The notes below the pieces were generated by a model that did not search any database, was not told the origin of the DNA, and worked only from the letters and a program-made list of their open reading frames with translations. Source: Mycobacterium gordonae (GTDB taxonomy: Bacteria > Actinomycetota > Actinomycetes > Mycobacteriales > Mycobacteriaceae). From it: a stretch of 64,000 nucleotides of DNA. Where the stretch lies: NCBI RefSeq assembly GCF_017086405.1, contig NZ_CP070973.1, positions 806,001 through 870,000 of the forward strand, in the 5' to 3' direction. The translations under genes and the position numbers were made by a program. Positions 34,090-43,079 of the stretch are shown piece after piece (the stretch's first letter is position 1; the number at the start of each line of letters is the position of its first letter).

Positions 34090-35949
34090 TCAGCCGCCGG
34101 GCGCGGGTGCCGGGGCCGGAGCGGGTGCCGGGGCCGGGGCGGGCGCGGGAGCCGGAGCGGGCGCGGGAGCCGGCGCCGCGCTGGTGGGCGCCGCGGTGGG
34201 CGTCACCGGCGCTGCCGTCGTGGTCGGCGGCTTCTGGGTGGTGGTCGGCGGCGCCTGCGTGGTCGTCTGCGCGGTGGTGGTCGGTTGGGTCGTCGTTGGC
34301 TGGGTGCTCGTGGTCGTGGGCTGCGTGGTCGTCGTGGTCGTTGTCGTCGAGGTGGTCGTCGACGTCGTCGACGTGGTGCTCGGCGGGTTGGTGGTGGTGG
34401 TCGACGGCGTGGTGGTCACGGTGACGGGCGGCGGGGTGACGACCGTCTCGGTTGGGCTGTTGTCCGGTCCCGTCACCACGGTAGTGAATGGCGGCGGTTG
34501 GGAGGTGGTGACCACCGGCTTGGCATTGGTCGGTCGCAGGGTCAGGGCCAGCACCACTGCGAGGATGATGGCCGCGGCCGCGCCGGCCAGGCTGAGCAGG
34601 ATAGCCGGGCGCCGGTACCACGGCGGGACCTCCGGCTCGCCCGCGAAACGGTCCTGTCTGGTGTCGGGGGCCGGTGGGCCGGGCGGCGGCTCAACCGGGG
34701 CCGTGTAGTCGGCAGGTCCGGTGTAGGGGACCGGCTCCATGCCGGTGCCGCTGTCTTCGGACCATGCCAGTGCGCGGTCGGTCTCCTGGCGGGCACCCTC
34801 GGGGAACGCTTCGGTGTCCACCGGTGGTGCCGTCGGCGATGCCAATGTCTCGGGACCGGCGGCCGCGCCGATCATGCTGGTCGGCAGGCCGACGGCCGGG
34901 CCGATGCCGGTCGCCGCGCCCGCCGAGGCCAACTGTTCGTCGCCGAGCGTGGCCGCGCCGATCGCGGCGGCGAACAGGGGCTGCGCCGTGGTGAAGACGG
35001 GCACCTGCAGGCGGTCGGAAATCCGGCTGGTGATCAGCGGGATGCTGGCTCCGCCGCCGACGATCGCGACGCCGGAAAGGTGTCCGATTCCGTTGCGCTG
35101 CAGCACTTCTCCGACAAAGGCAATGAACCGGTCGAGCGGTGGGGCGATGAGTTGTTCGAACTCGCTGCGGGTCAACCGCACGTCCCCGCCGCCGGTGCCG
35201 GTCGCGACGCTGGCCACCGTAGCCGCGGAAAGCTGTTCCTTGGCGGCCCGGCAGCCGCCCAGCATCCGCGTCATCGAACCCATGGACGTCGCGGTGTTGG
35301 ATACGTTGCCGCTGTCGACGCTGGGGGAGACGGTCAGCAGATGGTTCAGGATCAGCTGGTCCAGGTCGTCGCCGGAGAACTCGCTGTAGCGGACCGTGCT
35401 GCCGATCTGCTGGAGGTCGGATCCGGCATCGGCCAGCGTGACGCTGGTGCCGCCGGCGCCGAAGTCGCACACTGCGACGGCGCCCTGCCGGGGGAAACCG
35501 GGCCGGGCTCGGACCGCGGTCAGGGCCGCGGTGGCGTCGGAGACCAGGGTGGGCGTGCCGCCGTGTGCGGTCAGGTCGGGTTGGGCGAACAACTCCTGGC
35601 GCAGGGCGGCGACCTGGCTCTCTGACCAATACGCCGGGACGGCGACCGTGATCGGTCTGCCGTAGCCGACCGTGCGCGCCATCGCTTCCAGGGCCTCGAT
35701 GGTCAACGCCTGTCCGAGGTACTTCGTACCGTCGGGGGCCACCAACGGCGCCGGATCGCCGACCCGCTCCACGAACCCGCGCAGTACCAGGCCGGGTTCG
35801 GTCAGATTCGGGTTCTCCTCGGGCAGTCCGACCTCGGATGGACGGCTCTCGAACAACGTCACGACCGGTGTGCGGGAGACCGGGACGCTACCGGAGCGGG
35901 CAGCCACCAGGTTGGCCACTCCGATCGACAACCCGAGCGGCTCGCTCAT
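34090..35949 (-). CDS. Actin/Hsp70-like membrane protein with Thr/Pro/Ala-rich tail (Rv0312-like)
   Basis: About 619 residues from ATG 35949 (MSEPLGLSIGVANLVAAR), behind GAAGGGTG. Residues ~1-330 form an Hsp70/actin-like ATPase domain, with VCDFGAGGTSVTLADAG (phosphate-binding strand-turn) and AIVGGGASIPLI (adenosine motif). A linker and one span (PAILLSLAGAAAAIILAVVLALTL, ~462-485) follow. Then comes a ~140-residue tail of Thr repeats closing in (AP)n GG. It matches Rv0312. The head would be cytoplasmic and the tail outside. It is the last of three tandem minus-strand genes with the same tail design. Function unknown. Confidence 0.85.
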   Translation of the reverse strand: MSEPLGLSIGVANLVAARSGSVPVSRTPVVTLFESRPSEVGLPEENPNLTEPGLVLRGFVERVGDPAPLVAPDGTKYLGQALTIEALEAMARTVGYGRPITVAVPAYWSESQVAALRQELFAQPDLTAHGGTPTLVSDATAALTAVRARPGFPRQGAVAVCDFGAGGTSVTLADAGSDLQQIGSTVRYSEFSGDDLDQLILNHLLTVSPSVDSGNVSNTATSMGSMTRMLGGCRAAKEQLSAATVASVATGTGGGDVRLTRSEFEQLIAPPLDRFIAFVGEVLQRNGIGHLSGVAIVGGGASIPLITSRISDRLQVPVFTTAQPLFAAAIGAATLGDEQLASAGAATGIGPAVGLPTSMIGAAAGPETLASPTAPPVDTEAFPEGARQETDRALAWSEDSGTGMEPVPYTGPADYTAPVEPPPGPPAPDTRQDRFAGEPEVPPWYRRPAILLSLAGAAAAIILAVVLALTLRPTNAKPVVTTSQPPPFTTVVTGPDNSPTETVVTPPPVTVTTTPSTTTTNPPSTTSTTSTTTSTTTTTTTTQPTTTSTQPTTTQPTTTAQTTTQAPPTTTQKPPTTTAAPVTPTAAPTSAAPAPAPAPAPAPAPAPAPAPAPAPAPGG

Positions 35950-36032
35950 ATTCACACCCTTCGTCATCCCTTGTTTCGCTGCGGTCGGGGGCCGTTCCCC
36001 ACCCTAGCCGTCGGGGTGTGGTCGGGATCTTC

Positions 36033-36611
36033 TCACAGTCCCGGCGACAGATTGATGACGGTGGGGATCGCGGGCAGCGTGATCTGTGACGGCAGCCCGG
36101 GAATTGCTCCTGATCCCGGCGAATTGGCGGGCGTGGTGGTCGGCGACGCGGTTGTCGTGGTCGGCGCCGTCGTCGTGGTGCTGGGCTCGGTGGTGGTGGT
36201 GGTGGTGGTCGTGGTGGTCGTGGTGGTCGTGGTCGTGGTCGTGGGGGCAGTGGTGGTCGTCGTGGTCGTGGTGGTGCCTGGCGTCGTGGTGGTCGTGGTC
36301 GCCGGCGCCACCGTGGTCACGGTGGTGGTGACGGTAGCCGGGCTTGGTCGGCCCTGGGCGAGCAGCACGATCCCGTAGATGATCAGCGCGATCAAGACCG
36401 CGATCAGCACGCCCCATCCCACCAGGGCGAGCGGCTTGCGCCAACCGGGCGTGGGCTCGGGTTCCGGCTCGGGCGGGTATCCGCCGCCGGTCGGTTGGCC
36501 GTATCCGCTGCCGGTCGGCTGGCCGTATCCGCCCCCGCCGGGCCCGTAGCCGTAGTTGCCGTAGGCGGTCGGGTCGTTGGCGCCGTATTCGGGCGGGTCG
36601 TACCTCGTCAC
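36033..36611 (-). CDS. Single-span protein with poly-threonine tail (Rv0313/Rv0314c-type)
   Basis: 192 residues. A Gly/Pro/Tyr-rich N-terminus (YGQPTGSGYGQPTGGGYPPEP, ~25-52) precedes one membrane span (ALVGWGVLIAVLIALIIYGIVLL, ~61-85). A tail of up to eighteen consecutive threonines follows, ending LPAIPTVINLSPGL. No enzyme motif. The region after the span mirrors the downstream gene product and its upstream neighbour (LxLPxIP/NLPR ends). Probably an extracytoplasmic Thr-rich, possibly O-mannosylated, stalk; that is inference. Confidence 0.75.
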   Translation of the reverse strand: MTRYDPPEYGANDPTAYGNYGYGPGGGGYGQPTGSGYGQPTGGGYPPEPEPEPTPGWRKPLALVGWGVLIAVLIALIIYGIVLLAQGRPSPATVTTTVTTVAPATTTTTTPGTTTTTTTTTAPTTTTTTTTTTTTTTTTTTEPSTTTTAPTTTTASPTTTPANSPGSGAIPGLPSQITLPAIPTVINLSPGL

Positions 36612-36697
36612 GGGCGCCGACTGTATTCGCTACGCCCAGCCGGGCAGCCCGGCGCACGCCGCCCGTGACCGATCAGCAATCAAATGTTGACCAAGTT

Positions 36698-37432
36698 CTA
36701 ACGGGGCAGGTTGGGCAGGGTGATGGTGGGACCGCCCGGAACCGTGATGGTGCCTGGTAGCTGTGGCAGATGCGGACGACGGGTCGGCTGCTGCGTCGGC
36801 GCGGTGCCCGGCGGCTGACTGCGTGGCGGATTGGCCGGCGGAGCCACTGTCGGGGTGGTGGTCGGTTCCGTGGTCGTTTCGGTGGTGGTGGTGGTGGTCG
36901 TCGTCGGCTCACTGGTCGTCGTGGTGGTCGTCGTCGACGTGGTGCCGGGGGCCGGTCCGGTGCTCTTGTCGCCGCCGAGCAACTGCGTGACGCCGTAGGC
37001 GATCAGAGCGAGCAGGATCAGCACGAGGATCGCCCAACCGATGAGTGTCACCGGCTTGCGGTACCACGGCAGCGCCCCCTCGTCGGGATCCTCGGCAGCC
37101 AGCTGGTCGTACTGCACCGGCGCTGCACCTTCCACCGTCGGCTGGTACTGCAGAGGCGGGCCGTGCTCCACGGTGGGCTGATTCTGCAGCGGGGTGCCGC
37201 CGGGCGGCGGCGGGCCTTCTACGGTGGGCTGATGCTGCGGACCCGGAGGCGGGCCCTGGGGAGGTCGGCCGTATGGCGGAGGCCCGCCGGGAGGCGGGCC
37301 CTGGGGAGGCCGACCGGGCGGCGGGCCCTGGGGCGGCCCACCGGGCGGCGGGCCCTGCGGCGGCTGTCCGCCGTAGCCGCCGTACTGGGTGGGCTGGTTG
37401 TTGAAGTCGTCAGGTGGGCCGTAACGTGCCAC
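36698..37432 (-). CDS. Single-span protein with Pro/Gly-rich head and Thr tail
   Basis: About 244 residues from GTG 37432 (VARYGPPDDFNNQP). The cytoplasmic head is made of PPQGPPPGG repeats and three copies of QPTVEGxPP / QPTVEHGPP. One span follows (TLIGWAILVLILLALIAYGVTQLL, ~133-156), then a Thr-rich stretch (TTTTTTTSEPTTTTTTTTE) and a Pro-rich end finishing TITLPNLPR. The same plan and similar flanks (WYRKPVTLIGW / GWRKPLALVGW) show that it and the gene at 36,033 are paralogues. Function unknown. The extended frame to 37,600 runs over the promoter palindrome and is rejected. Confidence 0.75.
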   Translation of the reverse strand: MARYGPPDDFNNQPTQYGGYGGQPPQGPPPGGPPQGPPPGRPPQGPPPGGPPPYGRPPQGPPPGPQHQPTVEGPPPPGGTPLQNQPTVEHGPPLQYQPTVEGAAPVQYDQLAAEDPDEGALPWYRKPVTLIGWAILVLILLALIAYGVTQLLGGDKSTGPAPGTTSTTTTTTTSEPTTTTTTTTETTTEPTTTPTVAPPANPPRSQPPGTAPTQQPTRRPHLPQLPGTITVPGGPTITLPNLPR

Positions 37433-37450
37433 GGTTCCGATGTTATAGGT

Positions 37451-37469
37451 CCCGTCGTAGTACGACGGG
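37451..37469. promoter_or_regulatory. 19-bp perfect palindrome in divergent promoter region
   Basis: CCCGTCGTA-G-TACGACGGG lies 19 bp upstream of the GTG of the Thr-tail gene and ~94 bp upstream of the alpha/beta-hydrolase gene. Nine-base arms around one central base could be a dimeric repressor operator or an mRNA 5' hairpin. No adjacent regulator gene identifies the protein. Confidence 0.45.
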
Positions 37470-37562
37470 CGGCGGGCGAGGATGCGATGAATGTGCCGCA
37501 CCGGTCGGGTCTGTACGTGTGACGCTGATTTCGCAGCAGTCTGCAGAGAGGACGCCGCCGTA

Positions 37563-38321
37563 ATGCAGTCGAACGACTCAAGCCCACCGATTCTGTTCAT
37601 ACACGGGGCATTCGGGCGCCCGTCCCTCCTCGAGCCGTGGACCGACTTCTTCGGTCAGGCCGGTTTCGACTGCGTCGCACCGGCATTGCCAGGACGCGAT
37701 CCCTCTGATGACGAGGCGTTGCACCGCTGCGGCATCGGTGCGTTTTTTGACTCGGTACTTCGCGTCTACGACGCGCTTGCCGCACCACCGGTCATCATCG
37801 GTCACAGCATGGGTGGGTTACTCGCCCAGAAGCTCGCGGCGGCCCGCGACCCGCGCGCCGTCGTGCTCCTGGCTTCGGTTCCGCCCGGAATCCTCTGGCC
37901 GCAACTGAAACCACTCCCGCACCTGGCGCCACTGATGCCCTCCATCCTGGCGGGACGGCCGATCCTGCCGTCGCCCCGAACCATGCGCGAAGTCCCCCTG
38001 TGCACGCTGCCGTCCGCCGAACAGGATGCACTGATCCCGCTGCTGGTTCGCGATTCTGGGAAGGTGTACCGCGAGATGCTGATCGGTGCGCCCGTCACCC
38101 GGGTGAATGCTTCGGACGTCACGTGTCCGGTGCTCTGTGTCAGCGCGGGCGAAGACCGAAACGTCACGTCCCGGGCGTCGCGGCAGATTGCGCGCCGCTA
38201 CGGCGCCGAACACTTCGTGCATCCCGCACTGCCGCATTGGATCATCGCGGAGTCAGCGTTGCACGAGGTGGCGCCGCCGGTGCTTGCCTGGATATCCCAG
38301 GCACTCACCCTCGGTGCCTGA
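37563..38321 (+). CDS. Alpha/beta-hydrolase
   Basis: 252 residues from ATG 37563 with AGAGAGGA upstream. The fold shows ILFIHGAFG (oxyanion hole, ~9-17), the nucleophile elbow GHSMGG (Ser ~82), CVSAGEDRNV (acid, ~200) and ALPHWIIAE (catalytic His, ~223). Esterase, lipase or related activity is likely; the substrate is open. It ends 8 bp before the convergent lipoprotein gene. A palindrome lies in its promoter region. Confidence 0.85.
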   Translation: MQSNDSSPPILFIHGAFGRPSLLEPWTDFFGQAGFDCVAPALPGRDPSDDEALHRCGIGAFFDSVLRVYDALAAPPVIIGHSMGGLLAQKLAAARDPRAVVLLASVPPGILWPQLKPLPHLAPLMPSILAGRPILPSPRTMREVPLCTLPSAEQDALIPLLVRDSGKVYREMLIGAPVTRVNASDVTCPVLCVSAGEDRNVTSRASRQIARRYGAEHFVHPALPHWIIAESALHEVAPPVLAWISQALTLGA

Positions 38322-38329
38322 CGGTCCAC

Positions 38330-38896
38330 TCAGAAGGTGTCGACCTTGTCGACGCTGACGAACATGCCGTGGCCAGTGCCGTTGTTGGAGAAGCGGGTGC
38401 CGTCCTTGGTGGCGACGATGGTCCAGCCCTGCGCCTGGTACGTCTTGTAATCGATCGTGACAGTGGGAATGGCGCCGAGGTTGCCGAGCACCCACTGCAC
38501 ATCGCCGGCGGAGGTGATGTGGACGCCGTTCGCGTGCTCGCCGTCTTTGAGTGGCGAGTTGGTGAACGGTGCCTCGCAGCCCACGCTTTCCTTATTGATT
38601 TGGCAGCGCGTCGTGCCCGACTTGGTTTCGATGAAGACGTAGCCGTTCTGGTCGGGATTCAGGGTGACCGTGCCCGGCGCCCCGGTCGTTGACGGCGGCC
38701 CCGGGGGAGGTAGCGCGATGGGCGTCGTCGGCGCCGCCGGCGCAGAGGCACTGGGTCTGGGCGTCGGGAAGGAAGGTTCGGCCGGTCCGCGGCCGCCGGG
38801 GCTGGCCACCGGCCGGCCGTCGACGGTGGTGGTGCATCCGGCAACGAGCACGGCGACGGCGAGTGACACCCACCCAGCCTTTGGCAAAAACCGCAA
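38330..38896 (-). CDS. lpqJ: Lipoprotein LpqJ
   Basis: 188 residues. An N-terminal signal with lipobox LVAGC (Cys ~21) shows it is lipid-anchored. A Pro/Ser/Ala-rich linker (~25-80) follows, then a beta-rich domain with two cysteines (TRCQINKESVGCEAPF), ending FVSVDKVDTF. This agrees with LpqJ (Rv0344c) in length and wording as I recall them. It lies next to the permease gene, as in M. tuberculosis, but is displaced from iniC by an inserted block. Function unknown. Confidence 0.88.
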   Translation of the reverse strand: MRFLPKAGWVSLAVAVLVAGCTTTVDGRPVASPGGRGPAEPSFPTPRPSASAPAAPTTPIALPPPGPPSTTGAPGTVTLNPDQNGYVFIETKSGTTRCQINKESVGCEAPFTNSPLKDGEHANGVHITSAGDVQWVLGNLGAIPTVTIDYKTYQAQGWTIVATKDGTRFSNNGTGHGMFVSVDKVDTF

Positions 38897-39000
38897 CGCA
38901 CTACTCCCCGGAACTGTCTGATATCAGGAAGTCAGATTACGCACGGTGACAGCCAAGTCATCGCAGTGACGCGCGCCTAAAGGACGTCGTTGGCAAAGCG

Positions 39001-40419
39001 TTACCCGGCGTCGGCGGCTTCGGCCGCGGCGTCATGTACCCGACCCCGCACCACGAACCAGCCTCCGACGAGCGCCGGGATACCGAACGCCATGGCAGCC
39101 AGCATCCAGCGGCCGTACACCTTGTCGAACATCATCAACACCAGCACACCCGCAAGGAAGGCCAGCGTGATCCACCCGGTGTAGGGCGACAGCGGCATCC
39201 GGAACTTCGGGCGCTCCGTCTCCCCGGCCCTGGCCAGGTGGTGGAACCGCAACTGGCACGCGACGATCGTCGCCCAGGCCACGATGACGCCGGTCGCCGC
39301 GATATGCAGCACGATCTCGAAGGCGTGTTTCGGGGTGACGGCATTGAGCCCGATGCCGAACAGTCCGATCCCCGCGGTGAGCAGAATGCCACCGAAGGGC
39401 ACGCCGTTCTTGGACATCGGCGCGGTGAATTTCGGGCCGCTGCCGTTGATCGCCATCGACCGCAGGATCCGGCCGGTGGAATATAGTCCCGCATTTAGGC
39501 TCGACAGCGCAGCCGTGAGCACCACCAGGTTCATCACGTCGTCGCCCCAGGAGATGCCGAGCTTGTTGAAGAACGTCACGAACGGGCTCTCGCCGTCCTT
39601 GTAGGCGGTATAGGGCAGCAACAGAGCCAGCAGCACCGTCGACCCGATGTAGAAGACCGCGATCCGGAACACCACCGAGTTGATCGCCCGCGGCATGACC
39701 TTCTCGGGTTCCGCGGTTTCCCCCGCCGCGATGCCGACGAGTTCGATTGCCGCGTAAGCGAACACGACCCCTGACGTGACGAGCAGCAGGGACAGAGGAC
39801 CGGTCGGCAGCAGACCGCCGTGACTGCTCAGCAGCGACCACCCGGTGTCGTGTCCGTCCACCTTGAATCGTCCCGCCAGGAAGACAGTGCCGACGATCAG
39901 GAACGTCACCAGCGCTAGCACCTTGACCAGGGCGGCCCAGAACTCCAGCTCCCCGAACAGTTTGACCGAGATCAGGTTCATCGACACCACGACGATCAGC
40001 GCGACGAGCGCCAGGGTCCACTGGGGGACGACTTGGAACGCCTTCCAGTAGCGGCAGTACTGCGCGATCGCGGTGGTGTCCACGATCCCGGTCATGGCCC
40101 AGTTCAGGAAGTACATCCAGCCGGCGGCGAAAGCCACCTTCTCGCCGAAGAATTCGCGGGCGTAGGACACGAACGAGCCCGACGACGGGCGGTACAGCAC
40201 CAGCTCGCCGAGCGCGCGGAGGATCAGAAAGACGAAGACGCCGCAAATGCCGAAGACGATGAACAAACCCGGCCCGGCCGACGCGAGTCGGCCACCGGCA
40301 CCGAGGAACAGCCCGGTCCCGATGGCGCCGCCGAGGGCGATCATCTGTATCTGTCGGTTCTTGAGCGCCTTGTGGTAACCCGCGTCTTCGCGGTCCAACG
40401 CGCGCGCGGGCGCTGCCAT
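39001..40419 (-). CDS. ansP2: Amino-acid permease (asparagine/aromatic type)
   Basis: 472 residues of the amino acid-polyamine-organocation family, with about 12 spans. The consensus helix 1 region is [54 protein letters not shown] and [27 protein letters not shown] are also typical. It corresponds to Rv0346c, named ansP2 (formerly aroP2). Proton-coupled uptake of asparagine or a related amino acid is expected, but substrate from sequence alone is uncertain. Confidence 0.87.
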   Translation of the reverse strand: MAAPARALDREDAGYHKALKNRQIQMIALGGAIGTGLFLGAGGRLASAGPGLFIVFGICGVFVFLILRALGELVLYRPSSGSFVSYAREFFGEKVAFAAGWMYFLNWAMTGIVDTTAIAQYCRYWKAFQVVPQWTLALVALIVVVSMNLISVKLFGELEFWAALVKVLALVTFLIVGTVFLAGRFKVDGHDTGWSLLSSHGGLLPTGPLSLLLVTSGVVFAYAAIELVGIAAGETAEPEKVMPRAINSVVFRIAVFYIGSTVLLALLLPYTAYKDGESPFVTFFNKLGISWGDDVMNLVVLTAALSSLNAGLYSTGRILRSMAINGSGPKFTAPMSKNGVPFGGILLTAGIGLFGIGLNAVTPKHAFEIVLHIAATGVIVAWATIVACQLRFHHLARAGETERPKFRMPLSPYTGWITLAFLAGVLVLMMFDKVYGRWMLAAMAFGIPALVGGWFVVRGRVHDAAAEAADAG

Positions 40420-40466
40420 CGCGTCAGGCTATCCCACGCTCGCGTGGTCGGCAGTTCACAGGCCCC

Positions 40467-40670
40467 GTGGTGGCCGCCGACATCGAGGTCGCCGGTCGGG
40501 GGATCGTCGCCGCATGCATCCCAAATGGTCTGGGCATCGGGTTTCTGAGCTGGACCATCCTTGACGGCATCGACGACGATGGCCTGGTGAGTGTTCCGGG
40601 CACCGCGGCGACGCGCCCGACCAGCGCGGCGGTGCGCCCGCCGCTGCCGCAGATCGAGGCGCGGGCGTAG
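40467..40670 (+). CDS. Small hypothetical ORF before the DUF4185 gene
   Basis: 67 codons from GTG 40467, encoding VAADIEVAGRGIVAACIPNG and then an acidic stretch. It ends 3 bp before the ATG of the DUF4185 gene, so the two could be co-translated. No family is recognised and there is no good ribosome site. It could be a remnant of a larger gene (Rv0345 lies near here in M. tuberculosis) or chance. Confidence 0.3.
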   Translation: MVAADIEVAGRGIVAACIPNGLGIGFLSWTILDGIDDDGLVSVPGTAATRPTSAAVRPPLPQIEARA

Positions 40671-40673
40671 GCG

Positions 40674-41699
40674 ATGCGCCAGGGCACGGTGCGCAATCTC
40701 GGTCCGATCGCCGGGACCGGCGCACGCGTTGGCGTGCCCGGGATCGGCGCGGTCGATCTCGGGGAGGTCGTGGCGCTGCCCGACGGCTCTTATGTGGCGG
40801 TGTTCGGAGACTCGTTCGGCGGTGACAGGGTGGGCACCCAACCGCACTACCCGTCGGTGGCGGTGCCAGTGACGTTCGACGCGGCCGGCCGCCCGCACTT
40901 CGGTGCGCCGCTGACCGGGCCGAGGGGTAGCCGCAACCCGCTCTTCATCCCGCCGCGGCAGGCGCGCGGCACAAACACGCTGCCGGCGGGCAGCATCCTG
41001 GTCGGCAACCGGACCTACATGCTGGTGGTGGGCACCAGGGACCTGCGCACCGAGGGCGGTTCATGGCTGGTGGAAGTCACCGATCGTCCGGCCAGAGGCT
41101 GGAAACCGATCAGCGGGTCCTGGCGGCCCGGCGACTATGCCGACGGCGGGCAGTCGCAGATCAGCGGCTACCGAGCAGCTGATGGTTATGTCTATATCGT
41201 CGCCGATGCTTTCGACCGCAGCCAGGCCGTGACCCTGTACCGGGCGGACCCCGGCACAGTCACCGACCGCAACTCGTGGGAACCGTATCTGTGCCACGGC
41301 AATTCAGACTGGGGAACCTACGGGCAGGCCCCAATTATCCTCAGCGCCAACAATTTCGGTGAGCTCAGCTTCCGGGAGGTCGACGGGAATGCCGTCCTGG
41401 CGGGCTTCAACGTCCGAAGTGGTCCCGACGGGGCAGTGGAGGTATGGGTCGCGGCCGACCCTACCGAAATCTTCCGTCAGGCCCCTCCGACGGTGCTCAT
41501 GCAGCAGAGCGACCCGAACGGCCCGAACTTCGTGGCGCAGAACTACGGTGGCTACATTCTGCCCGGATCCACTCTGCGGCGGATGAAAGTCTTCGCCAGT
41601 CAATGGAATACGCAAACGGACGGGCGCGGGATACCGATCGGCGCGCCCTACAACACCCAACTGGTGATCGCCGACGTCAGTCGTCGGCAAGTGTCCTGA
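40674..41699 (+). CDS. DUF4185 beta-propeller-type protein
   Basis: 341 residues. The DUF4185 pattern is visible: FGDSFGGDRVGTQPHYPSVA, then RNPLFIPPR, ILVGNRTYMLVVGTRD, QISGYRAADGYVYIVADAF, WGTYGQAPIILSANNFGELSFRE and LPGSTLRRMKVFASQW. These look like blades of a five-bladed glycosidase-like propeller. No signal peptide is visible at the assigned start. Possibly a carbohydrate-binding or hydrolysing protein; unproven. Its last 23 bases overlap the convergent crotonase gene. Confidence 0.8.
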   Translation: MRQGTVRNLGPIAGTGARVGVPGIGAVDLGEVVALPDGSYVAVFGDSFGGDRVGTQPHYPSVAVPVTFDAAGRPHFGAPLTGPRGSRNPLFIPPRQARGTNTLPAGSILVGNRTYMLVVGTRDLRTEGGSWLVEVTDRPARGWKPISGSWRPGDYADGGQSQISGYRAADGYVYIVADAFDRSQAVTLYRADPGTVTDRNSWEPYLCHGNSDWGTYGQAPIILSANNFGELSFREVDGNAVLAGFNVRSGPDGAVEVWVAADPTEIFRQAPPTVLMQQSDPNGPNFVAQNYGGYILPGSTLRRMKVFASQWNTQTDGRGIPIGAPYNTQLVIADVSRRQVS

Positions 41700-42342
41700 G
41701 CAGTTGCGCCGCGTTGCCGAACATAGTCTGTTTGATCGCGCCCAGAGTGCCGCGGTCTTTACTGCCCAGCGGGCGAAGCAATTCCACGGCGGCCGAAGTC
41801 ACCGCCCCTTCGTTGGCGGTGGCGTCGACGATCCCGAGATCGGCGGCGTCGGCGCCGCCGAAGCGGCGCGCCGTGGTCATGGAAGCGACGGCTGCCTGCG
41901 GCGTGAGCTTGGCCTGGATCAGCGCGGCCATGCCGGGCGTGAACGGGATGTTGATGTCCGCCTCGGGAAAGCAGAAGAACCCACGGTCGGCGCGCATCAC
42001 CCGAAAGTCGTGCGCGACGGCCAGCATCGCACCTGCACCGAACGCATGGCCCACGATCGCGGCCGCGCTGGGCATGGGCAAGGTGAGGACCCGTGCCAGC
42101 AGATCCTGGACTCGGCTCACGTACCACTGGGTCTGGTCGCCATGTGCACCGAGCCAGTCCAGATCCAGCCCGTTGGTGTAGAACTTGCCACCCGCTGTGG
42201 TGACCAGCGCATGCGCGCCGCTGGCCTCGATGTCGTCGAGATGGGCGTTGAAGTCATCGAGATACTCTGGCGAGAAACGGTTTTCGTCGTCACCGAGGTC
42301 GAGGACGGCGATCTTCTCGTCGTAGCGCAGGCTGACGGTCAT
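41677..42342 (-). CDS. Enoyl-CoA hydratase/isomerase-family protein
   Basis: 221 residues, short for the crotonase family. The oxyanion-hole segments ALVTTAGGKFYTNGLDLDWL and AAIVGHAFGAGAMLAVAHDFRVM are present. So is the FFCFPEADINIPFTPGM segment, where delta3,delta2-enoyl-CoA isomerases carry their acid residue. Isomerase is slightly favoured over hydratase. Its ATG overlaps the stop of the TetR gene upstream (ATGA), so regulator and enzyme form one operon. Confidence 0.85.
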   Translation of the reverse strand: MTVSLRYDEKIAVLDLGDDENRFSPEYLDDFNAHLDDIEASGAHALVTTAGGKFYTNGLDLDWLGAHGDQTQWYVSRVQDLLARVLTLPMPSAAAIVGHAFGAGAMLAVAHDFRVMRADRGFFCFPEADINIPFTPGMAALIQAKLTPQAAVASMTTARRFGGADAADLGIVDATANEGAVTSAAVELLRPLGSKDRGTLGAIKQTMFGNAAQLLRTLADD

Positions 42343-42974
42343 GGGTCTTTCCTTTCGGGCTGAGGAACGGGGGGCTCGGTTTGTAGGACGGCGCGCACCG
42401 CGGCGCGCAGCTGTGCGCGCGCTGTAGGACTGTGTAAGCGGTTCCGTCGCAGCAGGATCGCGGTCGGCAGTTCGACGATGCAGATCGTGATGGTGTCCAC
42501 CGCGGCGGCGTCTTTGCGGTCCCAGACGCCACCGGCCAGCCGGATCATCAGGTTGATCAGCTGCGCCTCGAGATCCCTTATCTCAGTGGCGATGTCGTCA
42601 GCCAGCTCGGAACCGAGCACCTCTTCGCGCGGTATGGTGAGCAGCAGCCGGCACGAGTTCGGATATCGCTCAGCGAAGGCGGCCGGTGCGTCTGCGGCGG
42701 CCGCGACGGCCTCGACGCCGCTATCTGGTCCCGCCGCCGCGAGGGCCGCCTCGACCTGGGCGTGCTGCGCGAGTAGAAAGCGGCGTCCCGCGCGGGTCCA
42801 GGCCCGCGCCAGCAGCCCGGCCCGCGACCCGAACGTGTGATACAGCGCCCCGTTCGAGACGCCGACGGCTGAGCTGATCGCGCGGATGGTCACCGCGGCC
42901 GGCCCCGACGAAACAGCCACCGACTCCACGGCGTCCAGCACGTTGTCCGGGTCGTGCAAGCGGGGACGGGGCAT
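42339..42974 (-). CDS. TetR-family transcriptional regulator
   Basis: About 211 residues from ATG 42974 (MPRPRLHDPDNVLDAVESVAV). Helix-turn-helix: VTIRAISSAVGVSNGALYHTFGSRAGLLARAW (~30-62). The C-terminal ligand domain is helical. An upstream ATG at 42986 lies in the operator palindrome, so 42974 is preferred. It is co-transcribed with the crotonase gene through a 4-bp stop/start overlap and probably controls it; the family often senses acyl-CoA or fatty acids. The palindrome 11 bp upstream suggests autoregulation. Confidence 0.86.
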   Translation of the reverse strand: MPRPRLHDPDNVLDAVESVAVSSGPAAVTIRAISSAVGVSNGALYHTFGSRAGLLARAWTRAGRRFLLAQHAQVEAALAAAGPDSGVEAVAAAADAPAAFAERYPNSCRLLLTIPREEVLGSELADDIATEIRDLEAQLINLMIRLAGGVWDRKDAAAVDTITICIVELPTAILLRRNRLHSPTARAQLRAAVRAVLQTEPPVPQPERKDP

Positions 42975-42984
42975 GGCTACGACC

Positions 42985-43008
42985 ATAACAGAGCATATGC
43001 TCTATTAT
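42985..43008. promoter_or_regulatory. 24-bp TetR operator palindrome
   Basis: A perfect 14-bp palindrome AGAGCATATGCTCT (42990-43003) is extended on both sides by ATAAC/ATTAT to 24 bp, with one mismatched pair. It is immediately upstream of the TetR gene and 72 bp from the divergent ATP-grasp gene, so it may control both directions. Confidence 0.72.
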
Positions 43009-43079
43009 TTGGATTGGGTGATTCGGTGCCACCGGGTCGGCGGATCATTTCGGGAAAAAACGGGTAACCAACGCCGACC

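Noticed and set aside
33848..34621. His/Asp-rich minus-strand frame
   Set aside because: Out-of-frame reading of the Thr tail of the actin-like membrane protein and of LysR remains.
38918..38927. CTGATATCAG palindrome upstream of lpqJ
   Set aside because: Only 10 bp, expected by chance at this scale, and without other support.
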